Source of the DNA: PWHW01 sp964435025
Lineage (GTDB): Bacteria > Patescibacteriota > Minisyncoccia > Minisyncoccales > PWPS01
Assembly (NCBI GenBank): GCA_964435025.1
Contig: CAYSXL010000014.1
Coordinates: forward strand, 1-14,160
Direction: 5' to 3'
Length of the DNA: 14,160 nt
Each line of letters starts with the position of its first letter. The stretch's first letter is position 1. The notes beneath the pieces were generated by a model that saw nothing but the letters and a program-made list of their open reading frames with translations, was not told the origin of the DNA and made no database searches. Both the position numbers and the translations under genes were made by a program. Positions 1 through 6,244 of this stretch are shown here, in pieces.

Positions 1-54
1 CCTTGCGGACGCCTGTTTTCAAGACAGGTGGAATAGCCGTTATCCGACCCCTCC
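1..54 (-). tRNA. tRNA-Ser(UGA), partial (5' part only)
   Basis: Read on the minus strand, the acceptor strand GGAGGGG begins at 54. It is followed by a D arm with a GGA/TCC stem and the loop GG, then an anticodon stem CCTGT/ACAGG around the loop CTTGAAA, which gives anticodon TGA (serine, UCA codons). The last visible bases, GCGTCCGCAAGG, look like the start of the long class II variable arm with a GCAA loop. The T arm and 3' end lie outside the window. The plus-strand reading would put TCA in the loop but has no acceptor or D arm. Confidence 0.85.
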
Positions 55-65
55 ATTGTTAAAAA

Positions 66-71
66 ATTATA
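66..71 (-). promoter_or_regulatory. Candidate -10 box for tRNA-Ser(UGA)
   Basis: The minus strand carries a perfect TATAAT whose downstream edge is about 11 bases before the tRNA 5' end, so the leader would be only a few bases. The -35 region is weak (TTTAGT at 17-base spacing). The call rests on the -10 box and its position. Confidence 0.4.
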
Positions 72-130
72 AATTCTACTGTCCAAATACTAAATGCCAT
101 AGGTATCACCTTTGACATTTTTTTACAGAC

Positions 131-163
131 TCCCAATGCACACCCCAGGGGTGTGCATTGGGA
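131..163. other. Perfect intergenic hairpin between two tRNA-Ser genes
   Basis: TCCCAATGCACACCCC at 131-146 is the exact inverse of 148-163, with one base between the arms, so a folded RNA would have a stem of about 15 pairs. It lies downstream of tRNA-Ser(GCU) and upstream of tRNA-Ser(UGA), both on the minus strand. No T run follows on either strand: on the minus strand the hairpin is followed by an A run. It may be a processing or transcript-end hairpin, but it is not a canonical intrinsic terminator. Confidence 0.6.
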
Positions 164-185
164 TGTCCGAAGGATTGGCGTAGGA

Positions 186-274
186 TGGCGGAGGAGGTGG
201 GATTCGAACCCACGTGGGCGGTTAGCCCTGCACATTAGCAGTGTGCCGCAATAGGCCGGCTATGCGACTCCTCC
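186..274 (-). tRNA. tRNA-Ser(GCU)
   Basis: On the minus strand the acceptor GGAGGAG (274-268) pairs with CTCCTCC (196-190). The discriminator G is at 189 and an encoded CCA at 188-186. The anticodon stem GCACA/TGTGC encloses CTGCTAA, giving anticodon GCT (serine, AGC/AGU). A long variable arm follows, and the T arm has the GTGGG-TTCGAAT-CCCAC form. The CCA is present in the DNA here, unlike the three other complete tRNAs in this window. Confidence 0.95.
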
Positions 275-288
275 TTGATGACTCCGAT

Positions 289-317
289 ATTATAATCTAA
301 AAGAAGAACTTTTTCAA
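289..317 (-). promoter_or_regulatory. Promoter of tRNA-Ser(GCU)
   Basis: On the minus strand, -35 TTGAAA (317-312) and -10 TATAAT (294-289) are separated by 17 bases. Transcription would start near 282, about eight bases before the tRNA. This is close to the sigma-70 consensus. Confidence 0.7.
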
Positions 318-331
318 CGAACATCCCTGAA

Positions 332-360
332 TTGTAATAACACTCCATTTCAGTTATAAT
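332..360 (+). promoter_or_regulatory. Promoter of tRNA-Arg (and probably recG)
   Basis: -35 TTGTAA (332-337), a 17-base spacer and a perfect -10 TATAAT (355-360) lie on the plus strand. Start is expected near 367, about 14 bases before tRNA-Arg. It is divergent from the tRNA-Ser(GCU) promoter. Only 29 bases separate the tRNA from recG, so this is also the best visible promoter for recG. Confidence 0.7.
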
Positions 361-380
361 CACTGCGCAAAACACAAGCC

Positions 381-452
381 GTCCCCGTAGTTTAATGGAT
401 AAAACGCAGCCTTGCGGAGGCTGTAATCGAGGTTCGAGTCCTCGCGGGGACA
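381..452 (+). tRNA. tRNA-Arg(GCG)
   Basis: Acceptor GTCCCCG (381-387) pairs with CGGGGAC (445-451); the discriminator is A452. The D arm holds the GGATA sequence with A20 typical of arginine tRNAs. The anticodon stem CAGCC/GGCTG encloses TTGCGGA, giving anticodon GCG, which reads CGC and by wobble CGU. The T arm is CGAGG-TTCGAGT-CCTCG. CCA is not encoded. Most bacteria use ACG (deaminated to ICG) for this box, so the G34 is notable. Confidence 0.92.
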
Positions 453-481
453 CACTTCAACAAACTCCAATATAGTAATTT

Positions 482-2587
482 ATGAATTTCTCCACTCCCG
501 TCCACGAAATCCCAAAAGTGGGACCCGCTTACAAAAAGAAGTTAAACGCTTTAAATATAAATACCGTCGGGGACATTCTTTTTTTCTTTCCCGTCCGTTA
601 CGAAGATTTCTCCAAGGTAACGCCCGTCTCTTTAGCGTCTCCCGGGAGAAAGCAAACTTTTAAAGGCGTTATAGAAGAGGTTTCTTCCGGAAAAACACCT
701 CGCCGCAGAATGCCTTACGCTTCCTTGTTAATTTCCGACAACACGGGAAAAATAAACGTCTTATGGCTTAATCAGGCATACCTTTCAAAAACATTCAGAG
801 AAGGAGAAAGTATTTTTCTTTCCGGAAAAGTAAGTTATTCGAAAGGAGGTCCCCAACTCGTTAATCCTTCCTATGAGAAGGCGGATAGAAACATCGATTC
901 CGTTCATACGGCAAGAATCGTTCCTTTTTATCCGGAAACCAAAGGCATTTCTTCGAGATGGTTCCGTTTTGTTTTAAAATTTCTTCTTAGGGATAGTGAT
1001 ATTTCTCTTAAAGAGACTCTTCCCGAACAAGTCCTTGAAGAAAACCGACTTCCTTTTTTAAGAGAAGCTTTGGAAAAAATACATTTTCCGGAATCCACGG
1101 AAGATATCAAGAAATCAAGAAAAAGATTTTCTTTTGAAAGAATTTTTCTGCTCCAACTTCTTCTTCTGCAGAAAAAAATAAAGCTGGCAAAGAGTTCAAG
1201 TGTTCCCATTAAAACGGAAATTGAAAAAGTACAAGACCTCGTATCCGGTCTCCCTTATGCTTTGACGGATGCTCAGAAGAAGTCCGCCTGGCAAATACTC
1301 AGAGATATGGAAAAAGACATCCCTATGAATCGTCTATTGGAAGGGGACGTCGGTTCGGGGAAAACGGTTGTGGCTGTAATTGCGTCCCTTGTAGTAATAA
1401 GATCGGGATATCAGGTGGCATTTATGGCTCCCACCGAAGTTTTAGCACGCCAACATTTCGATGAAGTGGCAAAACTGCTTTGGCGTTTCAAGGTGGATGT
1501 GGGGCTTCTTACGGGAAAAAAAGATAAACTCCGTTCAAAGAAACTCAAAGGGGATACCGTAGAAATATCCAGACAAAAACTTATCGAAAAATCGAAAGAA
1601 GGGAAGATTGATATTCTTATCGGGACACACACCCTTATTCAAGAAAAAGTAAGATTCAAGGACCTCGCTTTGGTAATCCTTGACGAACAACACCGCTTTG
1701 GCGTAAGTCAACGCGCAAAATTATGCCTCAAGGAGAAAGCAGGCGTCCCTCACCTTCTTTCCATGACAGCAACTCCCATTCCCCGAACTCTTGCCCTTAC
1801 CCTGTATGGTGACCTCGATATCTCCGTGATTAATGAAATGCCCGGAGAAAGAAAAAAGGTTATTACCAAAATAATTACTCCCGGCAAAAGAGAGAAAGCC
1901 TACGAATTTATAAGAAAAGAGGTCAAGGAAGGAAGACAAGCTTTCTTTATCTGCCCCCGTATCGAAGTTGAGAAAGAAAAGGACAACTCTCCCTGGTCCG
2001 GTTTAAAGGCGGTGGAAGAGGAAAAAGAAAAGCTTGCTAAACAAGTCTTTCCCGATCTCAGGGTTGAAATGCTTCACGGAAAAATGAAAACCACGGAAAA
2101 AGACAGGACAATGAAAGATTTTAAAAATAAAAAAGCTGATATTCTCGTTTCTACTTCGGTAGTAGAGGTAGGTATAGATATAAAGAACGCCAGCGTGATG
2201 GTTATTGAGGGAGCAGAGATGTTCGGCCTCGCCCAGCTCCACCAGTTCAGAGGAAGAGTGGGAAGAAGCAATTTTCAGTCATACTGCTTTCTCTTTACAA
2301 ATTCCGGAAAGAAAAAAACTCGGCAACGCCTTAGCGCGCTCCTCTCCGCGGAAAACGGTTTTCAGCTCGCCGAAAAGGATCTGGAGATTCGGGGTCCGGG
2401 AGATTTTTTCGGAAGAAGGCAGTGGGGACTGCCGGATTTCACAATGGACGCTCTAAAGGATAAACTTGCGGTAGAGAACGCGAGGGAAGCGGCAAAAAAG
2501 TTTCTGGCCGAAGATGTCAATCTAAAAAAACACCCTCTTTTAAAAAAGAGGGTTGACCTGCTGGAGAAAAAGATACACTTAGAGTGA
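482..2587 (+). CDS. recG: ATP-dependent DNA helicase RecG
   Basis: RecG is a branched-DNA helicase that reverses stalled forks and processes Holliday junctions. The 701-residue protein is full length for the family. An N-terminal helix-hairpin and OB-type wedge region (roughly residues 1-160) precedes the two helicase lobes. Visible motifs are Walker A GDVGSGKT (about 288-295), the PTEVLARQH motif Ia, DEQH (401-404), TATPIPRT (429-436), and the RecG-typical motif VI QFRGRVGR (588-595), followed by the TRG-type segment that links to the C terminus. The ATG at 482 gives the normal N terminus. No Shine-Dalgarno sequence precedes it. The gene starts 29 bases after tRNA-Arg and probably shares its promoter. 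Its last ~60 bases contain a palindrome that reads as a terminator on the opposite strand. Confidence 0.97.
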   Translation: MNFSTPVHEIPKVGPAYKKKLNALNINTVGDILFFFPVRYEDFSKVTPVSLASPGRKQTFKGVIEEVSSGKTPRRRMPYASLLISDNTGKINVLWLNQAYLSKTFREGESIFLSGKVSYSKGGPQLVNPSYEKADRNIDSVHTARIVPFYPETKGISSRWFRFVLKFLLRDSDISLKETLPEQVLEENRLPFLREALEKIHFPESTEDIKKSRKRFSFERIFLLQLLLLQKKIKLAKSSSVPIKTEIEKVQDLVSGLPYALTDAQKKSAWQILRDMEKDIPMNRLLEGDVGSGKTVVAVIASLVVIRSGYQVAFMAPTEVLARQHFDEVAKLLWRFKVDVGLLTGKKDKLRSKKLKGDTVEISRQKLIEKSKEGKIDILIGTHTLIQEKVRFKDLALVILDEQHRFGVSQRAKLCLKEKAGVPHLLSMTATPIPRTLALTLYGDLDISVINEMPGERKKVITKIITPGKREKAYEFIRKEVKEGRQAFFICPRIEVEKEKDNSPWSGLKAVEEEKEKLAKQVFPDLRVEMLHGKMKTTEKDRTMKDFKNKKADILVSTSVVEVGIDIKNASVMVIEGAEMFGLAQLHQFRGRVGRSNFQSYCFLFTNSGKKKTRQRLSALLSAENGFQLAEKDLEIRGPGDFFGRRQWGLPDFTMDALKDKLAVENAREAAKKFLAEDVNLKKHPLLKKRVDLLEKKIHLE
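2524..2554 (-). terminator. Intrinsic terminator for tRNA-Glu, nested in recG 3' end
   Basis: On the minus strand, ACCCTCTTTT and AAAAGAGGGT form a 10-pair stem (2553-2532) followed one base later by seven T residues (2530-2524). This is the classical layout of a factor-independent terminator for transcripts moving leftwards. It lies about 82 bases past the 3' end of tRNA-Glu. On the recG strand the hairpin has no T run and encodes the stretch HPLLKKRV. Confidence 0.65.
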
Positions 2588-2635
2588 ACCGGTATCCGCT
2601 CCGTACTCCGCGCATTACGGGTGGATGTTTGTTTG

Positions 2636-2710
2636 TGACCCCGAGGGGATTCGAACCCCTGTTACTAGGATGAAAACCTAGCGTCCTGGGCCGGGCTAGA
2701 CGACGGGGCC
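2636..2710 (-). tRNA. tRNA-Glu(UUC)
   Basis: On the minus strand, acceptor GGCCCCG (2710-2704) pairs with CGGGGTC (2643-2637), including a G-U pair at the second position; the discriminator is A. The anticodon stem CTAGG/CCTAG encloses TTTTCAT, giving anticodon TTC (glutamate). The T arm is AGGGG-TTCGAAT-CCCCT. CCA is not encoded. It is convergent with recG and divergent from tsaD. Confidence 0.95.
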
Positions 2711-2727
2711 CTGAAATTAAGATCTCC

Positions 2728-2756
2728 TTGTTTATTACACCTCGATATTGTAATAT
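2728..2756 (+). promoter_or_regulatory. Promoter of the tsaD-valS unit
   Basis: -35 TTGTTT (2728-2733), a 17-base spacer and -10 TAATAT (2751-2756) lie on the plus strand, upstream of tsaD. Start would be near 2763, giving a leader of about 74 bases before the ATG at 2837. The -10 overlaps the opposing tRNA-Glu -10 by two bases. Confidence 0.5.
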
Positions 2757-2774
2757 AATTGCAAAAAAATGCAA
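2747..2774 (-). promoter_or_regulatory. Promoter of tRNA-Glu
   Basis: On the minus strand, -35 TTGCAT (2774-2769), a 16-base spacer and -10 TACAAT (2752-2747) lie about 37 bases upstream of the tRNA 5' end. The -35 is part of a small palindrome, TTGCA-A6-TGCAA (2759-2774), which also covers the expected start site of the plus-strand promoter. Confidence 0.45.
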
Positions 2775-2836
2775 GTTTACCTTGTCTCTTTTTCTTTTTA
2801 TTGTTAACCCATCTTATTTCTTATTCTGATACAACT

Positions 2837-3976
2837 ATGATTATTCTCGCTATTGAAACATCTTGCGACGATACGGGAATAGCTCTCGTCAAAAAAGATA
2901 AAAAAGGGATAACGGTGCTTTCCAGAGTACTATCTTCCCAGGACGAAATACATAAAAAATGGGGCGGAGTATACCCTTTTGAAGCCAAGAGAGAACATCA
3001 AAAGAATCTGCTTCCTTCCTTGGAAAAAGTTTTAGAAAAAGCTGATTTCCTGAAACCGGGAAGCACTCCCGCGCCCGAAGGATTGTCCCGAATATTGTTA
3101 AGAGAAGAAATTCTCTTAAAAGAGTTTTCTTCTTTTTTGGGGAAAAATAAAATAACAAAAAAAATAGACTCTGTTGCCGTTACCGCGGGCCCGGGGCTTG
3201 AGCCGTGCCTTTATGTAGGCATTAATTTTGCCAAAGCTCTGGCCGCTACCCTAAATATTCCTCTTATCCCGATAAATCACATTAAAGCCCATATACTTTC
3301 TTTCTTATTTGAAAAAGAGGACATACTTTTCCCGGCCGTGGCTCTTGTGGCAAGTGGCGGGCACACGGAGCTCGTCCTAATGAAATCTCTGCATTCTTAT
3401 AAGCTCCTCGGGAAAACAAGAGATGATGCCGCAGGGGAGTGTTTTGATAAAACGGCCCGGGTGCTGGGTCTCGGATACCCCGGAGGACCGGCTATTGCAA
3501 AGCAAGCCTTGCAATGGAAGTCCAAAATTACAAACTCCAAATTCCAAACATTAAAGCTCCCACGCCCGATGATGTATTCAAAAGATTATGACTTTAGTTT
3601 CTCGGGGCTTAAAACCGCTGTGCTATACGACTTTCTCTCTCGGAAAAAAAAGACTCAAAAGGATAAAACATACATCGTCGCTATGGCAAAAGAAATTGAA
3701 GAGGCGGTAACCGACGTACTTACTTCCAAACTGAAAAGAGCACTAAGAGAGCACAACGCTAAAACAGCTATTTTGGGAGGTGGAGTTACAGCAAACAAAA
3801 CCCTGCAAAAGAAAGTAAATGAAATTACTTCCTCTTTGCCCGAAGTGGAAATTATTTTTCCCCCTCCTTCCATGTCCACGGATAATGCCGAAATGATTGC
3901 CGCGGCGGCGACGGTGGAGAAGAAGAGAAAAAATTATGCTACAATAAAGCCGAACGCAAATTTGACCGTATATTAA
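2837..3976 (+). CDS. tsaD: tRNA N6-adenosine threonylcarbamoyltransferase TsaD
   Basis: TsaD transfers the threonylcarbamoyl group to A37 of ANN-decoding tRNAs, working with TsaB and TsaE in bacteria. The ATG at 2837 is chosen because the protein then begins MIILAIETSCDDTG, the family's standard N terminus; an upstream in-frame ATG at 2759 would add 26 hydrophobic residues and overlaps the predicted transcription start. The metal ligands are visible as HIKAH (H148, H152) and D349 in STDNAEM. SGGHTEL, GECFDKTARVLG, FSFSGLKTAV and GGGVTANK follow family order. At 379 residues it is longer than the ~340 typical of other bacteria. The extra length is an insertion at roughly residues 74-108 and a short one at 229-241. 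Eleven bases separate it from valS, so the two are probably cotranscribed. Confidence 0.96.
   Translation: MIILAIETSCDDTGIALVKKDKKGITVLSRVLSSQDEIHKKWGGVYPFEAKREHQKNLLPSLEKVLEKADFLKPGSTPAPEGLSRILLREEILLKEFSSFLGKNKITKKIDSVAVTAGPGLEPCLYVGINFAKALAATLNIPLIPINHIKAHILSFLFEKEDILFPAVALVASGGHTELVLMKSLHSYKLLGKTRDDAAGECFDKTARVLGLGYPGGPAIAKQALQWKSKITNSKFQTLKLPRPMMYSKDYDFSFSGLKTAVLYDFLSRKKKTQKDKTYIVAMAKEIEEAVTDVLTSKLKRALREHNAKTAILGGGVTANKTLQKKVNEITSSLPEVEIIFPPPSMSTDNAEMIAAAATVEKKRKNYATIKPNANLTVY
3521..3555 (+). repeat. Repeat-like in-frame insert within tsaD
   Basis: This stretch contains degenerate seven-base units of the TCCAAAT/TACAAAC kind and the ten-mer CAAACATTAA (3545-3554), which recurs in the gyrA-methyltransferase spacer at 9395-9404. 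TTACAAAC is also shared. It encodes about 11 extra residues (SKITNSKFQTL) between the conserved YPGGPAIAK and PRPM segments of TsaD. Its low complexity and odd base pattern differ from the flanking gene. Confidence 0.45.
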
Positions 3977-3987
3977 CCGTTATCAAT

Positions 3988-6237
3988 ATGGATATACCAA
4001 AAAATTACAACTACACCGACACCGAAAAAAAGATTTATAAAAAGTGGGAGGAAAGTGGTTTTTTCAATCCGGATACTTGCGTTAAAAAAAAGAAAACAGC
4101 TTCTACCGCTCCTTCTTTTTCCATAGTTCTCCCTCCTCCAAATGTTACCGGAATACTTCATCTTGGCCACGCAGCACGGATTACTTTGGAAGATATTCTA
4201 ATCCGCTTTCATCGCATGAAAGGGTACCGCACTTTATGGCTTCCGGGTACCGATCACGCGGCAATCGCCACCCAGTCAAAAGTGGAATCAATTATTCAAA
4301 AGAAAGAGAAAAAAAACCGCCACGATTTGGGAAAGAGAGAATTTTTAAAAAGAGTGGAAAATTTCGCCTCCGAGAGCCACGATAATATTATAAAACAGAT
4401 AAAAGCGATGGGGTCTTCCGTGGACTGGACAAGAGAAGCATATACACTCGACAAGGAGAGAAACAAGGCGGTGGTGACCGCATTCAAAAAGCTTTATGAC
4501 CTCGGTCTTATTTACCGCGGGCTACGTATAGTTAACTGGGACCCGAAAGGGCAGACGACCGTTTCCGACGACGAAGTAAACTATAAAGAAGAGGAAGGCT
4601 TTCTCTATACCTTTTATTATGATAAAAACTTTCCCATTCCCATTGCTACCACGAGACCGGAAACAAAGTTGGGAGATACCGCAGTGGCCGTAAACCCCAA
4701 AGACAAGCGTTATAAAAAATATATCGGGGAAACGTATAAAGTAAATTTTCTCGGTCAAGAACTGGATATAAAAATCGTAGGGGACGATATAGTCGATCCC
4801 CGTTTCGGTACAGGAGCTTTAGGTGTTACTCCCGCCCACAGCTTTACCGATTGGGAAATGGCTCAAAAGCACAATCTTCCTTTAATAGAAGTGATAGACG
4901 AGTTTGCCAAAATAAGCGTGAAAAAGTCCTCCTTTTTCGGTATGAAGGTAAACGCGGCTCGCGAGCAAATCGTAAAGCAATTGAAAGAAAAAGAGCTTCT
5001 CGAAAAAGAGGAAAGTATTACAAAAAGCGTTGCCCGAGCGGAAAGAACAAACGGTATTATTGAACCTCTCCCCAAATTACAGTGGTTTGTAAGTGTAAAT
5101 AAAGAATTTTCTTTCCCTCACTCCTCTTTTTTAAATTTCTCCAAAGGAGACAAGGTCACTCTCAAAAAGTTAATGCAAGAATCCGTAAAACAGAAAAAGA
5201 TCACTCTCGTTCCGAATCGCTTTAATAAGATATATTTCCATTGGATAGATAACCTGCGCGACTGGTGTATAAGCAGGCAAATTTGGTTCGGCCACCGCGT
5301 TCCTGTCTATTATTGCAAACAAAAAACAAATACAAAATGTAAAAAGCCTATTGTAAGTAAAGAACAGGTAAAAGTATGTCCTCACTGTAAAGGTGGAGTA
5401 GAGCAAGATACCGATACGCTGGACACTTGGTTTTCCTCGGGGCTTTGGACATTCTCCACTTTAGGGTGGCCCGGAAAAACAAAGGATTTAAAAACCTACC
5501 ATCCAACCTCCGTACTGGAGACGGCTTCTGATATTCTCTTTTTCTGGGTGGCAAGAATGGTTCTTATGACCACTGCCCTTATCGGAGAAGTTCCCTTTCA
5601 CAACGTTTATTTAAACGGAATGATCCGTGACGAGAAAGGAAAAAAGATGAGTAAGTCCTTGGGAAACAGCATCGACCCCATGGAAATGACAAGTAAGTAC
5701 GGAACCGACGCACTGAGAATGTCTCTCGTAATAGGAGCGGCACCCGGCAACGACATAAAATTGTCGGAAGAAAAAATAAAAGCTCAAAAACATTTTGCCA
5801 ACAAAATATGGAACGCTACACGCTTTGTTCTATCCGTTTTGCCCGAGGATAAAAAAGAAATAGAAAAGATCACCTCCGGGTCCGTTCCGCTTACAGCCGA
5901 GGACAAGAAGAAAATGAAAAAATTCTTTTCTTTCGTTAAAGAAACAACAGGGGATATGGAAAAATTCCGTCTTGACCTTGCCGGCGACAGGATTTACCAG
6001 TATTTTTGGCATACTTTTGCCGATATAGCCATTGAGGAAAATAAGCATCGCATTTACGACGGTTCTGATAAAGAAAGACTTTCCGCTCTTCAAGTTCTCT
6101 ACAGTCAGCTTTTGACACAAATAAGAATAATACACCCCTTTATGCCCTTTATAACCGAAGAACTTTGGTCTCTTATCCCCAAGAGCCCGAAAGAAGAAAA
6201 ATTGCTTCTAACCGAGAAATGGCCCGAAGTAAAGTAG
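3988..6237 (+). CDS. valS: Valyl-tRNA synthetase, short form
   Basis: This class Ia synthetase charges tRNA-Val. The signature HLGH (58-61, within PPNVTGILHLGH) and KMSKS (553-557) are intact. The CP1 editing domain spans roughly residues 170-380 and contains TTRPET (221-226). A four-cysteine putative zinc site lies at C443, C451, C464 and C467. The anticodon-binding helical domain runs to the end, finishing at FITEELWSLIPKS and a short tail. At 749 residues the protein lacks the C-terminal coiled-coil arm present in E. coli (951 residues) and Thermus. In the editing pocket, segment GALGVTPAHSFTD (276-288) carries glycine and serine where well-studied enzymes have lysine and aspartate. No Shine-Dalgarno is seen before the ATG at 3988. 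Confidence 0.96.
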   Translation: MDIPKNYNYTDTEKKIYKKWEESGFFNPDTCVKKKKTASTAPSFSIVLPPPNVTGILHLGHAARITLEDILIRFHRMKGYRTLWLPGTDHAAIATQSKVESIIQKKEKKNRHDLGKREFLKRVENFASESHDNIIKQIKAMGSSVDWTREAYTLDKERNKAVVTAFKKLYDLGLIYRGLRIVNWDPKGQTTVSDDEVNYKEEEGFLYTFYYDKNFPIPIATTRPETKLGDTAVAVNPKDKRYKKYIGETYKVNFLGQELDIKIVGDDIVDPRFGTGALGVTPAHSFTDWEMAQKHNLPLIEVIDEFAKISVKKSSFFGMKVNAAREQIVKQLKEKELLEKEESITKSVARAERTNGIIEPLPKLQWFVSVNKEFSFPHSSFLNFSKGDKVTLKKLMQESVKQKKITLVPNRFNKIYFHWIDNLRDWCISRQIWFGHRVPVYYCKQKTNTKCKKPIVSKEQVKVCPHCKGGVEQDTDTLDTWFSSGLWTFSTLGWPGKTKDLKTYHPTSVLETASDILFFWVARMVLMTTALIGEVPFHNVYLNGMIRDEKGKKMSKSLGNSIDPMEMTSKYGTDALRMSLVIGAAPGNDIKLSEEKIKAQKHFANKIWNATRFVLSVLPEDKKEIEKITSGSVPLTAEDKKKMKKFFSFVKETTGDMEKFRLDLAGDRIYQYFWHTFADIAIEENKHRIYDGSDKERLSALQVLYSQLLTQIRIIHPFMPFITEELWSLIPKSPKEEKLLLTEKWPEVK

Positions 6238-6244
6238 TTTGTTT

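Noticed and set aside
112..140. A perfect TTGACA (112-117) on the plus strand.
   Set aside because: No acceptable -10 lies 16-18 bases downstream, and the next plus-strand gene is tRNA-Arg, which has a far better promoter of its own.
2759..2836. Extended N terminus of tsaD from the ATG at 2759, which looks like a signal peptide.
   Set aside because: The family begins at MIILAIETSCDD, and TsaD is cytoplasmic. The upstream ATG also lies at or before the predicted transcription start, so the extra 26 residues are untranslated leader.
3098..3119. Inverted repeat TTAAGAGAA-GAAA-TTCTCTTAA within tsaD.
   Set aside because: It lies in the insertion that other Patescibacterial TsaD proteins also seem to carry, encodes LLREEILLK-like sequence, and has no T run. 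It is probably a by-product of a Leu/Glu/Lys-rich helix.
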